A DNA stretch of 64,000 nt from Acanthopleura granulata (Eukaryota; Mollusca; Polyplacophora; Chitonida; Chitonidae). Shown one piece after another: positions 46,736-57,829 of the stretch. Under the pieces are notes generated by a model that saw nothing but the letters and a program-made list of their open reading frames with translations, was not told the DNA's origin and ran no database searches. Numbering within the stretch: position 1 is the stretch's first letter; each line of letters opens with the position of its first letter. The position numbers and the translations under genes are program-made. The stretch is from the NCBI GenBank assembly GCA_016165875.1, contig JABBOT010000011.1, forward strand, positions 9,797,936-9,861,935. The letters run 5' to 3'.

Positions 46736-47498
46736 AAGTCAAAATTCAGTGAGTACAGTGCACAATAATAAGACATTTATCAGGGGTTTTCCTTTGCTCC
46801 TGAACCTGTGAAGCCATTGACAAATGGCATTAAGATGCATTCCTCTGTGTAAAGTGATGCGTAAACGTCTGTGGTGCGCTGTGTGGCGCGAGTTTCCATT
46901 TTGTGTCCCTGGTACTCGCAAGTTTAATTTTCAAACCCAGTGCTTCAATATGTATAATTCCTATCACTCGTAACAAGGGGAACAACTCTCGCCGAGAGAC
47001 AGATTGAAGGGAGATAATCCATGTTCAGTTCACAGGACAGAGAGTCTGCCTAAACGGAGCCAATGTGCAGTGTTCTTTTGTGGCCTAGTTGAAGCAGTTT
47101 ATATAGTTATGGTATGTTGTTAGCATAATACCCCATGGCAACTGATGAATTTGGGGTTTGTAGCAAATTTCTTTTTAAAGTTTTTAAAGCAATTTTCACA
47201 GAATGCTGCACATAAGTCTTTCGTAATTTGTCCTCATTGCTTCCAAATCCCTCTTAGCCTGTATTAAGTTGCTTTCTTGGTCAGCTCATTAGAAAAAAAA
47301 AATACATTTAAAGGTTGATAACTAATTAAATATACAGATTTCTAGCACCATTAGAACATGTGCTTTGTCATTTCTTTGTGATAATATAAATAAATAAGTT
47401 CACAAATACATTTGTTTTATTGGTGCTCAGTTTAGTGATTGGCCGACTGGAACACTGAATAACTGTGCCATCATTTCTCTGCAGGCTGCAAGTGGTTA
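46736..47498. other. intergenic, no gene recognised
   Basis: AT-rich sequence without recognised exons or repeats. Confidence 0.5.
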
Positions 47499-47749
47499 AC
47501 GTGGCCAAGGGGTTTAACACGCCATCGTGTCATAATGACCCAGGAATCTCTCACCAGTGCGGTCACTGGGAGGTCAAATCCAGCTCACGTTGGCTTCTTC
47601 TCCGACAGTACTTATGAAGGTCCACCAGCAAACTACAGAGGGTCGTCGGTTTCCTTCCAGGTTTCCTCCCACCCTAATGCTGGTCACCGTCATATAAGTG
47701 AAATATTCTTGAGTATGGTGTGAAACACCAGTGAAATAAATAAATAAAT
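47499..47749 (+). repeat. SINE family A, plus orientation
   Basis: A degraded A-box region (GTGGCCAAGGGGTTTAACAC), CCCAGGAATCTCTCACCAGT, GGTCAAATCCAGCTCACGTT (B box), GGTTTCCTCCCACCCTAATG and AAATATTCTTGAGTATGGTG, ending in (AAAT)n. Confidence 0.9.
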
Positions 47750-48492
47750 CCTAGTGCTTAACTAGTCACGACATGACGGTGTGATGCTGTGTGTAACACA
47801 TCCTGGTAGGCATGTATTCTCCACATCTCTTTTTGTACGTGTTGATAGCACAGTCAGCCTGGGATTTGTGGAAATTTGTGTACAGATGTATGTATATATA
47901 TATATATGTATTTTATATTTTTCACCCAGCTCTGTTTGTTTTTTGTTGTTCTTTTTTCTTTTTAGCTAAGTGGTTATATTTAGCTAAGTTGATTTGGTGA
48001 CAAGAAACCTTTTCGATGTACATTTTATGACCAAACAGCTCGGCTTAGTGTTTCTTGAGAGACATGAGAGACACAAAATCTGTTGACCGTGAAGATTGAG
48101 GTTCGCTGTTCTCCAAAGCTGTCATTACTGCTTTACGAGTGGTCATCACTGGCTTATGGATACGTGTGTGGAAGATGATGTGCTGGTACTGCCTTGGGTT
48201 GTAATCAAAACCTTCATGGATAGATGTACATGTATTGTAATACATTATATACTCCAACTACGCAAAACCTTGGAAATTGTGGCGCCCGTCATAAACCACT
48301 GATTTTCTGCAAGCTACTGACAAACTTTCCTACTTGCAACATACATATATTCATATGATTGTGTTGGACGACAAGTGTTCTTCATCGAACTTCAGACTGC
48401 ACAAGCAGCCAGCCGAACTTTGTTGATGCAGCACTGTCACCTAACCCCTACAGGTAACGAAAATGAGAAAATCTGCCAATTCATTGGGCAAT
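47750..48492. other. intergenic, no gene recognised
   Basis: Contains a short TA-rich tract near 47887-47910. I see no exons. Confidence 0.5.
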
Positions 48493-48562
48493 GCCGGATT
48501 TGAATCTGCACTTTGTATTCCCTAATGATCGAAAAACAAGCACACTTAACCACTAGATCCTG
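48493..48562 (-). repeat. tRNA-like sequence, probably a SINE head
   Basis: On the minus strand an A-box-like GATCTAGTGGTTAAGTG is followed 40 nt later by the B-box-like AGATTCAAATCCGGC. The anticodon arm does not fold convincingly, so I take it as a tRNA-derived SINE head and not a tRNA gene. Confidence 0.5.
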
Positions 48563-48765
48563 GTTTTCTTCCATCTGTATGTAGGCCTACTTACATGATG
48601 AAGCCTGTTACCTGTATATGTGTATACCTGATAAATTCACCTGTTACCCTTTTTGTTGGAGGTTTATGGGAACTCAGTATTATTTTGATCACACCACAGC
48701 AATATATATCATGTCCTGTCACAGTACAGCCTATATACTGATATACCTTATATAGGAAGAAGAAT

Positions 48766-48842
48766 GTAGCTCATTGAGTAAGGTGCCGGACTCTTAGCTA
48801 CGGGGCACACCAGGGGTGGGGGTTCAATACAAGTCTTGGACA
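48766..48842 (+). repeat. second tRNA-like SINE head
   Basis: TGTAGCTCATTGAGTAAGGT (A-box-like) and GGGGGTTCAATACAAGTC (B-box-like) are separated by the usual spacing. The terminal stems do not pair well, so a functional tRNA is unlikely. Confidence 0.5.
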
Positions 48843-49088
48843 GGGAATTTTTAGAGATTTCATTTCAAGTAATAAAAGACCTCAGTGACAATAACAACAC
48901 TGTCTATCGTGTCTATGGCGTAAATGCAGCCTTACATTCGTTGAAGACGATTTATAGTTGTCTTCCACCAGTAAAGCCTGAAAGTAATGGCTGGGTTTAT
49001 CAAAAGTTCATTAGTAACTTGCCAAAGTTCAGTGGTTTTCGACCATTAGCACTCCAGTGTCCACTGCCCTGAAAACTGGCCAGTCATG

Positions 49089-49172
49089 AAAATTAATTCC
49101 CCTCCCGTACACCTCTCCACCCATCCCTCCGCACATTAATTCCCCTCCCGTACACCTCTCCACCCATCCCTC
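49089..49172. repeat. tandem duplication of ~43 bp
   Basis: TTAATTCCCCTCCCGTACAC, CTCTCCACCCATCCCTCC occurs twice back to back, essentially without mismatch, so the duplication is recent. Confidence 0.95.
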
Positions 49173-50220
49173 CAGTTTTATTGAGCCACATCATAGATCT
49201 TGGCCCCTGGTTCAGGTTTCAACAAAGGATATCCCAGTGTACAAGTCGGACTCTCTCGCCTCTCGTATATTGCCGCGTATGATAACTACTTATTAGGTAT
49301 TATAATATCATTTGAAACCTTTTCGCCGTCATCCTCTGGCACCTCAGTGTTTCGGGGGGAATAAAAGGAATAAAATCTAGCCGACAAATTTCCGGCGATG
49401 TTCAGCATTGTGTAGGCATTGTACCATTATACTGTATCCGCATGTCACCTAAAGTTGTCACGACGAAATTAATTTCTCGTCTTTATCGATAGCAACGTCT
49501 TTGAAAAGCTATGCGCACAAAACGTTCCCATGGCAGTTCCATCAACGTGTCAGCGGTAAGGTTCCCTATTGGCTAGTTGGTCCCACTCGGGCATGCAACT
49601 GTCAGCGACAATGCTCCTATTGTCCGGCCCTGATTTCCGGAATGACGAGCCTTGGTTCAACACTTCCCGCATGTGTCTACGGTTTATCTTGATTCCAGAC
49701 CGGCTTCCTGTCCAGATTATCTCCTCACACACACTGTTTTCCAGCTGCCACGATTCTTATCACCAAACCCAGGGCATGGTGCACGGGCAATTATTTTGAT
49801 AAATATCTCGGCCCAACACCTTTTCACAACAATGCCCGTTCAGATTATAGGGCAGTGTATGTCTCTGCGATCAGAGATAGAAGCAATAACATCAGGGTTT
49901 TATAATACATTTACAGTTAATGTCCGCTGGATTTGTCGACATGAAGACAGATAAATCAATACTGACGTCGAGTTTATTAAATTTTGATTGAAAAAAATGA
50001 ACGGAAATCCGCAGAAAAGTTTGGGAGGAAAAAATGAGAACACATCGCCTTTACCGTATGCTGTGTACCAGTGTACATGCACTAAACTGGCTCTTTACAA
50101 CAATTGTAACCGTCATATAACAGGTGTCAAAGGCTATTTATATGTATCTACTTTTTGTCTGCATGAGAGAACGAATGTTCAAAATCGGTCGAAAACCTTT
50201 CACTTCTCAACTAAAGAATG
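49173..50220. other. intergenic, no gene recognised
   Basis: Short overlapping frames near 49500-50080 on both strands have no recognisable product and no supporting splice structure. Confidence 0.5.
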
Positions 50221-50305
50221 TTATTTATTTACTTATTTATTTATGTATAAAATTTATTTATTTGATTGTTGCTTAACGCCATACTCAAGAATTTTTCATT
50301 ATAAG
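50221..50305 (-). repeat. SINE family A tail fragment
   Basis: Minus-oriented TTATTTGATTGTTGCTTAAC and GCCATACTCAAGAATTTTTC after a (TTTA)n stretch. Confidence 0.8.
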
Positions 50306-51479
50306 GAATACGCATTATAAATGTGTGTTAATACCTCCGCTTCAACCTGCAGTACGATACAGTATCATTCGTGACTGCACACAATTGTCAAATTCTAGAA
50401 GTTGTGGGAGTGGCTTCCGGTCCATCTAAAAGTCAGGATTATTTTACGCGAAGGTATTTTGTCAAGTTGCTTTTTTTCCCTTTGCCCACAACCATCTGCA
50501 TTTGGAATAAAAAAAAAAGTGTCTATCCGGCATCTGCATTCATTCACACATCATGTACTGTGTAAACTCCAAATTCCTGTATATAGATGACCAGTTCTAG
50601 TGATGACAAGAAAATCTGATTTTACCGCTATAAACCAAAAAAAAATCAAGAGTTAGCGTTCAGGTAGCTGCTTATGAGACCAGTTTGACAGGGGTCAGTG
50701 CCCTGACTGACGCGTGCCAATAGAGGTCTATCCAAGCGTATAGAGATCAATCATCCTACCTGTTCTAATTAATGCCACGCGACGCACAGATGACAAGTGA
50801 CAAAAAGGGCGCTGCAAATGAAGAGAAGAAAAAAAACAGGAAAGGCAATACAAAAGTCACCGTGCACGACAGTCGCGCATATGTGCATTGACAGGTTCGT
50901 CCTGTGGTTTGTGTTACTGTTTAATTTTTTATTTCTTTATTTTTTTTTTTTCACCTTTGGTATGCATGTGTAAATTTATACAGTTATATCAAGGAGCATG
51001 TGTATATATACTGGCAATGAATAAATGATGTACTTCGTTTCAACTGACGATTGAAAATATACATATATACCAAAGTAACAAGTCTGTTAGAAGATAAATC
51101 ACTGCTTACTGCAACCAATACACTATTAAATCTCCCTGTTAGACATATTCTGATATACATAACCCCCAGGTATGGCATAGCACGTGTAAAAGAAAAGACG
51201 GCTTAGAAAATGAAGTAAGCATCAAGGAGTAAGACAATGGATAAATTTCTGTTTCTCTTTTAATCGCCGAATGATATGCTGTGAAATTTAATTGAAGTGT
51301 AGGCCTGTATAAGGTGGGCGTTATATCTGGATGCTGTTGATAATATTTTACACATCTTCATGTTCAGTTCTCAGGTAATGTTTGTACATGCATGAAAACG
51401 CATATCTGACATTAAAATACCTGTTTAAAATTGTGTCGTCAGACATAGAGAACATACATATGAAATAGTCTTTCGTATA
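50306..51479. other. intergenic, no gene recognised
   Basis: AT-rich DNA with homopolymer runs. No exons or named repeats recognised. Confidence 0.5.
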
Positions 51480-52930
51480 TTATTAGGGTGCATTACCCAG
51501 AAACGTGACAACCATGCATGCACATTCATACCCCCAAGAAACCACTGTGTTCTTTTTGAAAAAGTATACACGCTACAACACCAAAGCATCACCTGTAAAC
51601 CACTGCTCGAATGAAAAACGCAATCGCATCTGAAAACGACTAACCTGCATGGAAAAAAAAACCGACGACGGCGAAATAAAACCTGTAAATTTTTGTCCTG
51701 TATGAAAAATGCTATATGTAGGGTTATATATATATAAATCACACCTACAAACCACCGCTTGCATGAAAAGAACGCCCGAATTTGAGAACCACAAAGTCAC
51801 ACCTGCAAACCACTAACATGCAAGAACATAACACACGTGCATGCAAACTGCGACCCTGCATGAAACTATAACAGGCGTGCATGACACGCACAAAGTCACA
51901 CATGCAAAACAATCATCTGAATGGATAACAACCTCAAAGACACGCGTGTAAACAACTAGCCTGCAAGAAAACAGCACGCGTGCTTGACAACCACAAAGAC
52001 ACAGATACATACCACTATATACTGCATGAAAATAGCGCGTGCATGACACAAGCTGTGTAAGGCACACATGCAAACCATTGCCGGGCATGACTACCGCATT
52101 CATACTTCAGACCATACCCTGTGTTGCATGAAAACGCGGCAACACCTGTATGAAAACTTCTTATATGGTATGGCAGACTGGTTCCGCGGCCTCTCAGATA
52201 AATGCGAGATTTAAGTATAGAGCATTTCTTATTCAGCAACCACAACCTCCGTGGTTCAGTCGGTTAGCGTACTATTGCAGCACAATGACCCGAAGCCTCC
52301 CACCAATACGTTCGCTGTGAGTTCAAGCCCAGCTCATGCTGGCTTCCTCTCCGGCCGTACGTGGGAAGGTCTGTCAGCAACCTGCGGATGGTCGTAGGTT
52401 TCCCCCGGGCTCTGGCGGCTTTCCTTCTACCATAATGCTGGCCGCCGTCGTATGAGTGAAATATTCTTGAGTACGGCGTAAAACACCAATCAAATAAATA
52501 AATAAATAAATAACAATCAGTCCTGTGAACCACTGCCTTATAAAACGGAAGATATATTTCCGCATCAACCATTGTTAGTCACACCTGTAAACCAACGCCT
52601 TGTAAGAAGGGACATTTATATACACGCGACAACCATGCATCGTAATACCCGTAAATCAACGCCTTGTAAGAAGGGATGGATACGCGATAACCATGCCTTG
52701 ACTGTAAGAAGGAGCACTTACTTACATATACCCAACACCCATGTTTAGTCACACCTGTAAACCAGCACCTGATGAGGAGGACCATTTATATATACGCGAT
52801 AATCGTGGCCACACCTGCACACCACGGCTCTTCTGGAATAGATTATAACTCTAATATATAGCAATTCACCCAGATGTGGCATATCTAACCACAAACCACA
52901 CCTCAGCGTATGAACAGTACCTGTAATTCC
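51480..52930. repeat. degenerate 60-90 bp tandem repeat, split by a SINE
   Basis: Roughly 15-18 diverged units built on ACACCTGTAAACCACTGCCT, a GCATGAAAA or TAAGAAGGGA(C)ATTTATAT block and ACGCG(A/T)GACAACCA. The left part (51480-52200) favours GCATGAAAA; the right part (52575-52930) favours TTGTAAGAAGG and is more regular. A SINE sits between the two. Reading frames across it are repeat-derived. Confidence 0.75.
52245..52513 (+). repeat. SINE family A, near full length
   Basis: Begins AACCTCCGTGGTTCAGTCGG (A box) and has GTGAGTTCAAGCCCAGCTCA (B box), TCTCCGGCCGTACGTGGGAA, GGTTTCCCCCGGGCTCTGG and TTGAGTACGGCGTAAAACAC, ending in (AAAT)n. It is the best reference copy in the window for the tRNA-derived head. 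Confidence 0.95.
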
Positions 52931-54936
52931 ACCAGACAATTAAGACAAACATAATCAACCCCTTCAAATCACCAGTTCCACAATAGGCTTATATTAATAC
53001 ATATTTTTGACTCGAGGAGTTAAATTTTATGAGCATACATAAAAAAGGTTTTATTTAGACAAAGCTATTACATGTGGTACTTTCGGGAACACAAGAGAAA
53101 CTACATACATACGAAGGACGCTTTTAACCCAAGTGTACCATATGTATCAGACCGCCTAGCGAGAAAGTACATTGTACTGAAATGCTAAAGTTTCAACTCG
53201 ACTTGAAATTGATCCACCCGGGGTAATTTTATATGTTCTCTGAAATAAATTTTTATTTCCGAAATAAGTTTCTCGCGCGTGCATTTGTGTATGAGCGTTG
53301 CTCTTGTCGCTGTCGAATGGCCCCTGTAATGAAATTAAGTGACAAGTTTGAATCCAGCTTTCGCTATATAGTGCTTCTGCGGGTTTAATTTATTATTATT
53401 ATTTTGTGGGGGGGGGGGGGTATCTCATTGCATGTTGCACTCAACCCTCTGATGGTTTAAGACTGAAGATTTACAAGGCACTTGGCTGTTAAGGCCGGGT
53501 GATTTTTGCTCATTAGGTAATTTGAACACTACTGAAGACATGAGAACACCAATCGCAAAACAAACCTTTCAAAAATATAATGATTTACATGTACATATAT
53601 ATAAATTTATTAAAATCACATTTAATATGGTCCTTTTATGTTGGTACTAGTTGTACACTGCGTGGGGAGGGGTGTGGGAGGGTTATATCTGCAGATACAG
53701 GGAGAAACTGTCGGTTGACCGGCCACTGCCTCGGGCGAGGCTCTCCCCTCACAAGAGGGACCGCGTGCCGGGTGAGAGCCGAGACTCATTTTAAACATCC
53801 TCCCCTTAAGCACTTCAGACTTCCTTCCATTTGTTTAAATGACACGGAAATTGTGTGTTAACCCACGACTAAGGCTGATCGCTTCCTGCTTAATTCGGCT
53901 TGGTCGTCTCAGCTTAGGAAGGCTATGCAGTATTATTGTCTGAACGAGGTTTTGTCTGAGCTGTCTGGTCCATGCGTGCACGATCTCCATATTTGTAGCC
54001 TACCTGAACCAATATATGTACACATGTAGACTCAATTATCGTCGCTCTTCGGCTTTCAAAGACCAAATAACATATTCTAATGTGCACGGCTGCTCATTCA
54101 TAATTTAATAAATACAACACTCCTTAAAAAAGAAAGAAAGAAAGAAAGGGAAAAAAAAGATAATCTCGAAAGCGGATATCGGTTAATACATGTGTGACTA
54201 AAATGTTGACGGCCATGTTTCAAATTACAGTGTATGTTTTTCCTTTCCAAAGCGAAAAGAGGAATGTATCGGCGATTATAGAGGGATTATATGTGGATAC
54301 TATCATCAAAACCAATCAGTGGTTAATCTGTATATTTTTTTTTTAAATTCAGTTAAATACAATAATTTATGGATCTGTTCGGTCTCTCTTAATCTGCAAA
54401 AATTTATGGAAATATTTGGGAGACTTAAACAAAAAGTCTGCATCTATGAATATCAGTTTAAACATGACTTTATCAACAGTTAAATGGCTGAAAAGCCAGT
54501 TCATCTCTTTATTGACTGATTGATTGATTGATTTAATCAAATGGCTTAGATGAACTAAACTGTTGATGAAAATGATTTTAATTCTACAGCTGAGTTTAGT
54601 TTTAACTACAGTTCAAGCTTCATGATTTACCCCTGTATATAGATTTTCTTTAAGCACTGGTATTTCAAACATCAATGCATTTAACATTTATATTAATGAA
54701 TAAAAAATTAATACTTTTTGAACGTTTTGTCACACTTTGTTTCAAGCAGACCTCTGTCACAGCAAACAGCTTATAGACCTTAACACTGTATGCGGTGATG
54801 TATACAGCTTGCGTGACACTCACGATTGGAGTATCAATCTGTCAGCCTCTCACGGGCCGTAAAATCCCAAACGGATGTACAACATTAGCTCGAACAGACA
54901 AGCAATTCATAGCAGAACTTTGTCGCGACTCTTCAA
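52931..54936. other. intergenic, no gene recognised
   Basis: Holds a G homopolymer near 53407-53420, a purine (GAAA)n tract at about 54129-54161 and a short (TTGA)n run near 54515-54533. A GC-richer stretch at 53650-53800 has open frames on both strands but no motif. Confidence 0.5.
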
Positions 54937-54946
54937 GTCACGTGAC
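54937..54946. promoter_or_regulatory. second GTCACGTGAC palindrome
   Basis: An exact repeat of the ten-base CLEAR-type sequence seen at 43955. A nine-base TCACGTGAC follows at 55019-55027. No gene start is recognised nearby, so this could be a promoter of an unseen gene or part of a repeat. Confidence 0.4.
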
Positions 54947-54984
54947 GTAGCTAATGGGGATTAAATCGTTAATACTCAGACCTC

Positions 54985-55750
54985 CTAAAACATGACAGAC
55001 GACCGCCGTCCTCTCGGATCACGTGACGGAAATTCGCGAGACAAATATAGCCGATATATTAAGCTTTACCCAAGGCATGTATGTAGGCCTATATTGTTTT
55101 GAAACACCGATTTAAATAAAAACTTTGATCTGAAATGATTTTATTTGTGCATTCAAAGCGTATATACAAAGTTGATTTTCGCATGTCTACTCTAAAAACG
55201 ACTGCGTACCACAGCTACACGAACAAAAAATTGAAGGTCTATAAATTTGGGAGCAGGGGAGAGGGGGGCAGGGGAGAGATGAGGTCTCCGCGTGGCCGGC
55301 GTGATTAGCGCGCCAGCGCGGCAAAACGACTCAGGAGATTCTCACAAATGCTGGCTTCCTCTGTGGCCTTACGTGGAAAGGCCCGCCAGCAACCTGTGGA
55401 TGGTGGCGGGTTTCTCCCGGGCTCTGCCTGGTTTCCTCCCATCATACAGCAAAACACCAATCAAATAAATAAATAAATTTTGTGTATGCTCTACTGGAGA
55501 AAAAGCATGTGTATCCGTGGTACAAGGTAGTTTTTAAAAAATAGATATGTAGAAATCAACTTTGTATATAAGTGTTTAGTGCACAGATGATATCGTGTCA
55601 AATTAAAGTTTATTTTAAATCGATGTTTCAAAACAATATAATTTTTTTCACTGAGTAATGCTTAACATATCGACGACTCGATTCGTCTCCCGAGTTTCAT
55701 GTCAAGTTTCAGTTCCGAGGGCATGCGTCGTGTACAGTCATTTTTAGACA
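54985..55750. repeat. long inverted repeat with a SINE in the loop
   Basis: Left arm about 54985-55213 and right arm about 55518-55750 are imperfect reverse complements over about 230 bp. Shared blocks, read from the left arm, are ATTGTTTTGAAACA, ATACAAAGTTGATTT and ATTAAGC. The 300-bp loop contains the SINE at 55283-55479. It is probably a fold-back transposon that later received a SINE. Confidence 0.85.
55283..55479 (+). repeat. SINE family A, internally deleted
   Basis: A-box remnant CGTGGCCGGCGTGATTAGCG, then ATGCTGGCTTCCTCTGTGGC, CCCGCCAGCAACCTGTGGAT, TTCTCCCGGGCTCTGCC and AAAACACCAATCAAATAAAT. The B-box region and part of the 3' body are deleted. Confidence 0.9.
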
Positions 55751-55982
55751 GGTGCCAATTTACTCCGAATACAATGGTCTTGTTTATCCAGAAAACCATT
55801 CGTAAAATAAAGTAAATAAGTAAAATAAGTAAATTAAAATAAAATAAGCAAATATTACAAAGCGATGCTTATACAGCCTCAGTCCACTCTTCAGTAGTAA
55901 GTAAGAACGAGAGCAAGTTTTGAGAAAAAATTTTTTGGCGAGTCCTTGATACGAAAAGTTGATGTCATTAGTATTTACTAAT

Positions 55983-56215
55983 TAATTTATTTATTTGATT
56001 TGTATTTTACGCCGTACTCAAGATTATGTCACTTATACGACGGCGGTTAGCATTATTGTGAGAAGAAAGCGGCAAGGCCTGGGGGAAAGCCACGACCATC
56101 CGCAGGTTGCTGGCAGATCTTCTCAGGTACGGCCGGAGAGGAAGCCAGCCTGAGTTGGACTTGAACTCACAGCGACGGCATTGGTGAGAGGCTCCTGGGT
56201 CATTACGCTGACGCT
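55983..56215 (-). repeat. SINE family A, minus orientation
   Basis: (TTTA)n, TTGATTTGTATTTTACGCCG, CACGACCATCCGCAGGTTGC, GGCCGGAGAGGAAGCCAGCC, TTGGACTTGAACTCACAGCG (B box) and GAGAGGCTCCTGGGTCATTA. The extreme head is lost. Confidence 0.93.
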
Positions 56216-57626
56216 GAAGATCACGTCAATAGTATTTTGCACACTGGCTAATATACGCGTAGATGCTTTATGAAGAAGCTAGTGAGGACTATTTTACGAG
56301 TCCGTTGTGTTTTACATTTTGTTCGTTTTGAACATAGTCATGCGCGCGACACACTTGTTTTCGAGTATTTTATACAGCTCCGAAGTTTTCATTTTGGGAT
56401 TACATGGTGTTTAGTTGGCATGATAATCGGTGGGAGGAAGTAAAACCTATCTGCGCGTTGTGTTTTTTTTTTTTTTTTCATCACAAGCCACAGGTATCGG
56501 CGCATTTTGTTTAAGCTTCCCCAAGTTAGCGATTGTCATGCCAATTTATTTGTCTTCAGGTGTTAATTAAAGCTTAACTCAATTAAATTTACCTTTTAAT
56601 ATTTTTAATGCAAGCGTTCGCGGTTAATAAATGAATAAGAAAGTTGAAAAATATTCATTCTACAGCTGACATTCTACAGCGGAGATGAAAGGCAAATTAA
56701 AACTTGCAATAAAATAATTGTGTAACCTCTTGCGCCATGGGGAATCATGCGCGTGTAATGTATGAACTTATCCAGATGTTCATGATGACACGGTTTTGGA
56801 AAAAGGAAAAGCTTGCTCAGGTTTTACACATGCACGCTTCTATTTACGAACTTCATTAGAAACTTTAATTATTTTTACTGTCCTGTGTAGTGAAGAAATG
56901 GAATAAAATTAATTTTTGCACATCATATACATTAACGAATTATTTATAACTTTTTAACGTGTTACACATAACAAAAGATATCAAAAAGAAATTGATAAAT
57001 GTTTTGCAATGGGCCTAGATCACAATTAGGGCGGTCTTTGCATGATAAGGTCGTCTTCATTATAACTGTATACATCGTGCTCGTGTATGCAGTAAACACG
57101 TTATGATCGATGTCTTTATTGATTGATTGGTTGATTGATTTATTATTGTTCTATTATTATCTTATTGTTCTTAAATTGTTCACGTAATGTACTACAATGG
57201 CGAAGTCTGTCATGCATGGACATGTTACTTTGTTAACCTCACTTTGTAGCTTTATTGGTTAATACTTCGCTCACCATTGTAATATAGGAGGACAGTTATA
57301 CTGCACAAAATATACAGATGCATATGTCATATTGATGGAAAATAAAGTGGTGTCAGACCATGCAATGAACTTCTTATTTAAGACTTCACAAAAAAGGAAT
57401 GTTATCAAGGCCCAATATTCTTGATGGCAGTGGAACCTCCGTAAACCTTCGATGGTCAGTAATGTCGGTTGCCCAAGTGCAACAACAACAAAAGCAATTT
57501 TGCATTGTGCATCCACGTATTGTTTGGAACAGCATCAAAAAGAGAAGAAAAAAAAACCAAAACAAAAAAAAACATGTCTTGATGCTGGACAAAATGTCAA
57601 AGCGTTAGTTCAGTTAACAGTCAACT
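56216..57626. other. intergenic, no gene recognised
   Basis: AT-rich DNA with a T run near 56465-56479. No exons or known repeats seen. Confidence 0.5.
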
Positions 57627-57829
57627 GGGACCGATTCCACAATGCAATATTGGACTTCAACTCAGTTCAACAATTTATGTGATACTGATTCTGAATCAGA
57701 TGTCACTTGTGCTTCGGGATGTTATTCATGCGCCATTCATGGCTTTATTGTAAAATGTCCAGAAGGTTTAATTTTAGTTCAGTTTAAAAACTTTACTTAA
57801 GCACAAAATTGTTTTGTGGAATAGGCCCC
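57627..57829. mobile_element. short MITE-like element, GGGACCGATTCCACAA termini
   Basis: Terminal inverted repeats GGGACCGATTCCACAATG (57627) and, reversed, GGGGCCTATTCCACAAAACA (57829), about 200 bp apart with no coding capacity. Related motifs occur at 25078-25280. Confidence 0.75.

Noticed and set aside
48493..48842. Two tRNA-like sequences as functional tRNA genes
   Set aside because: A and B boxes are present but the acceptor and anticodon arms do not pair well. Better explained as SINE heads.
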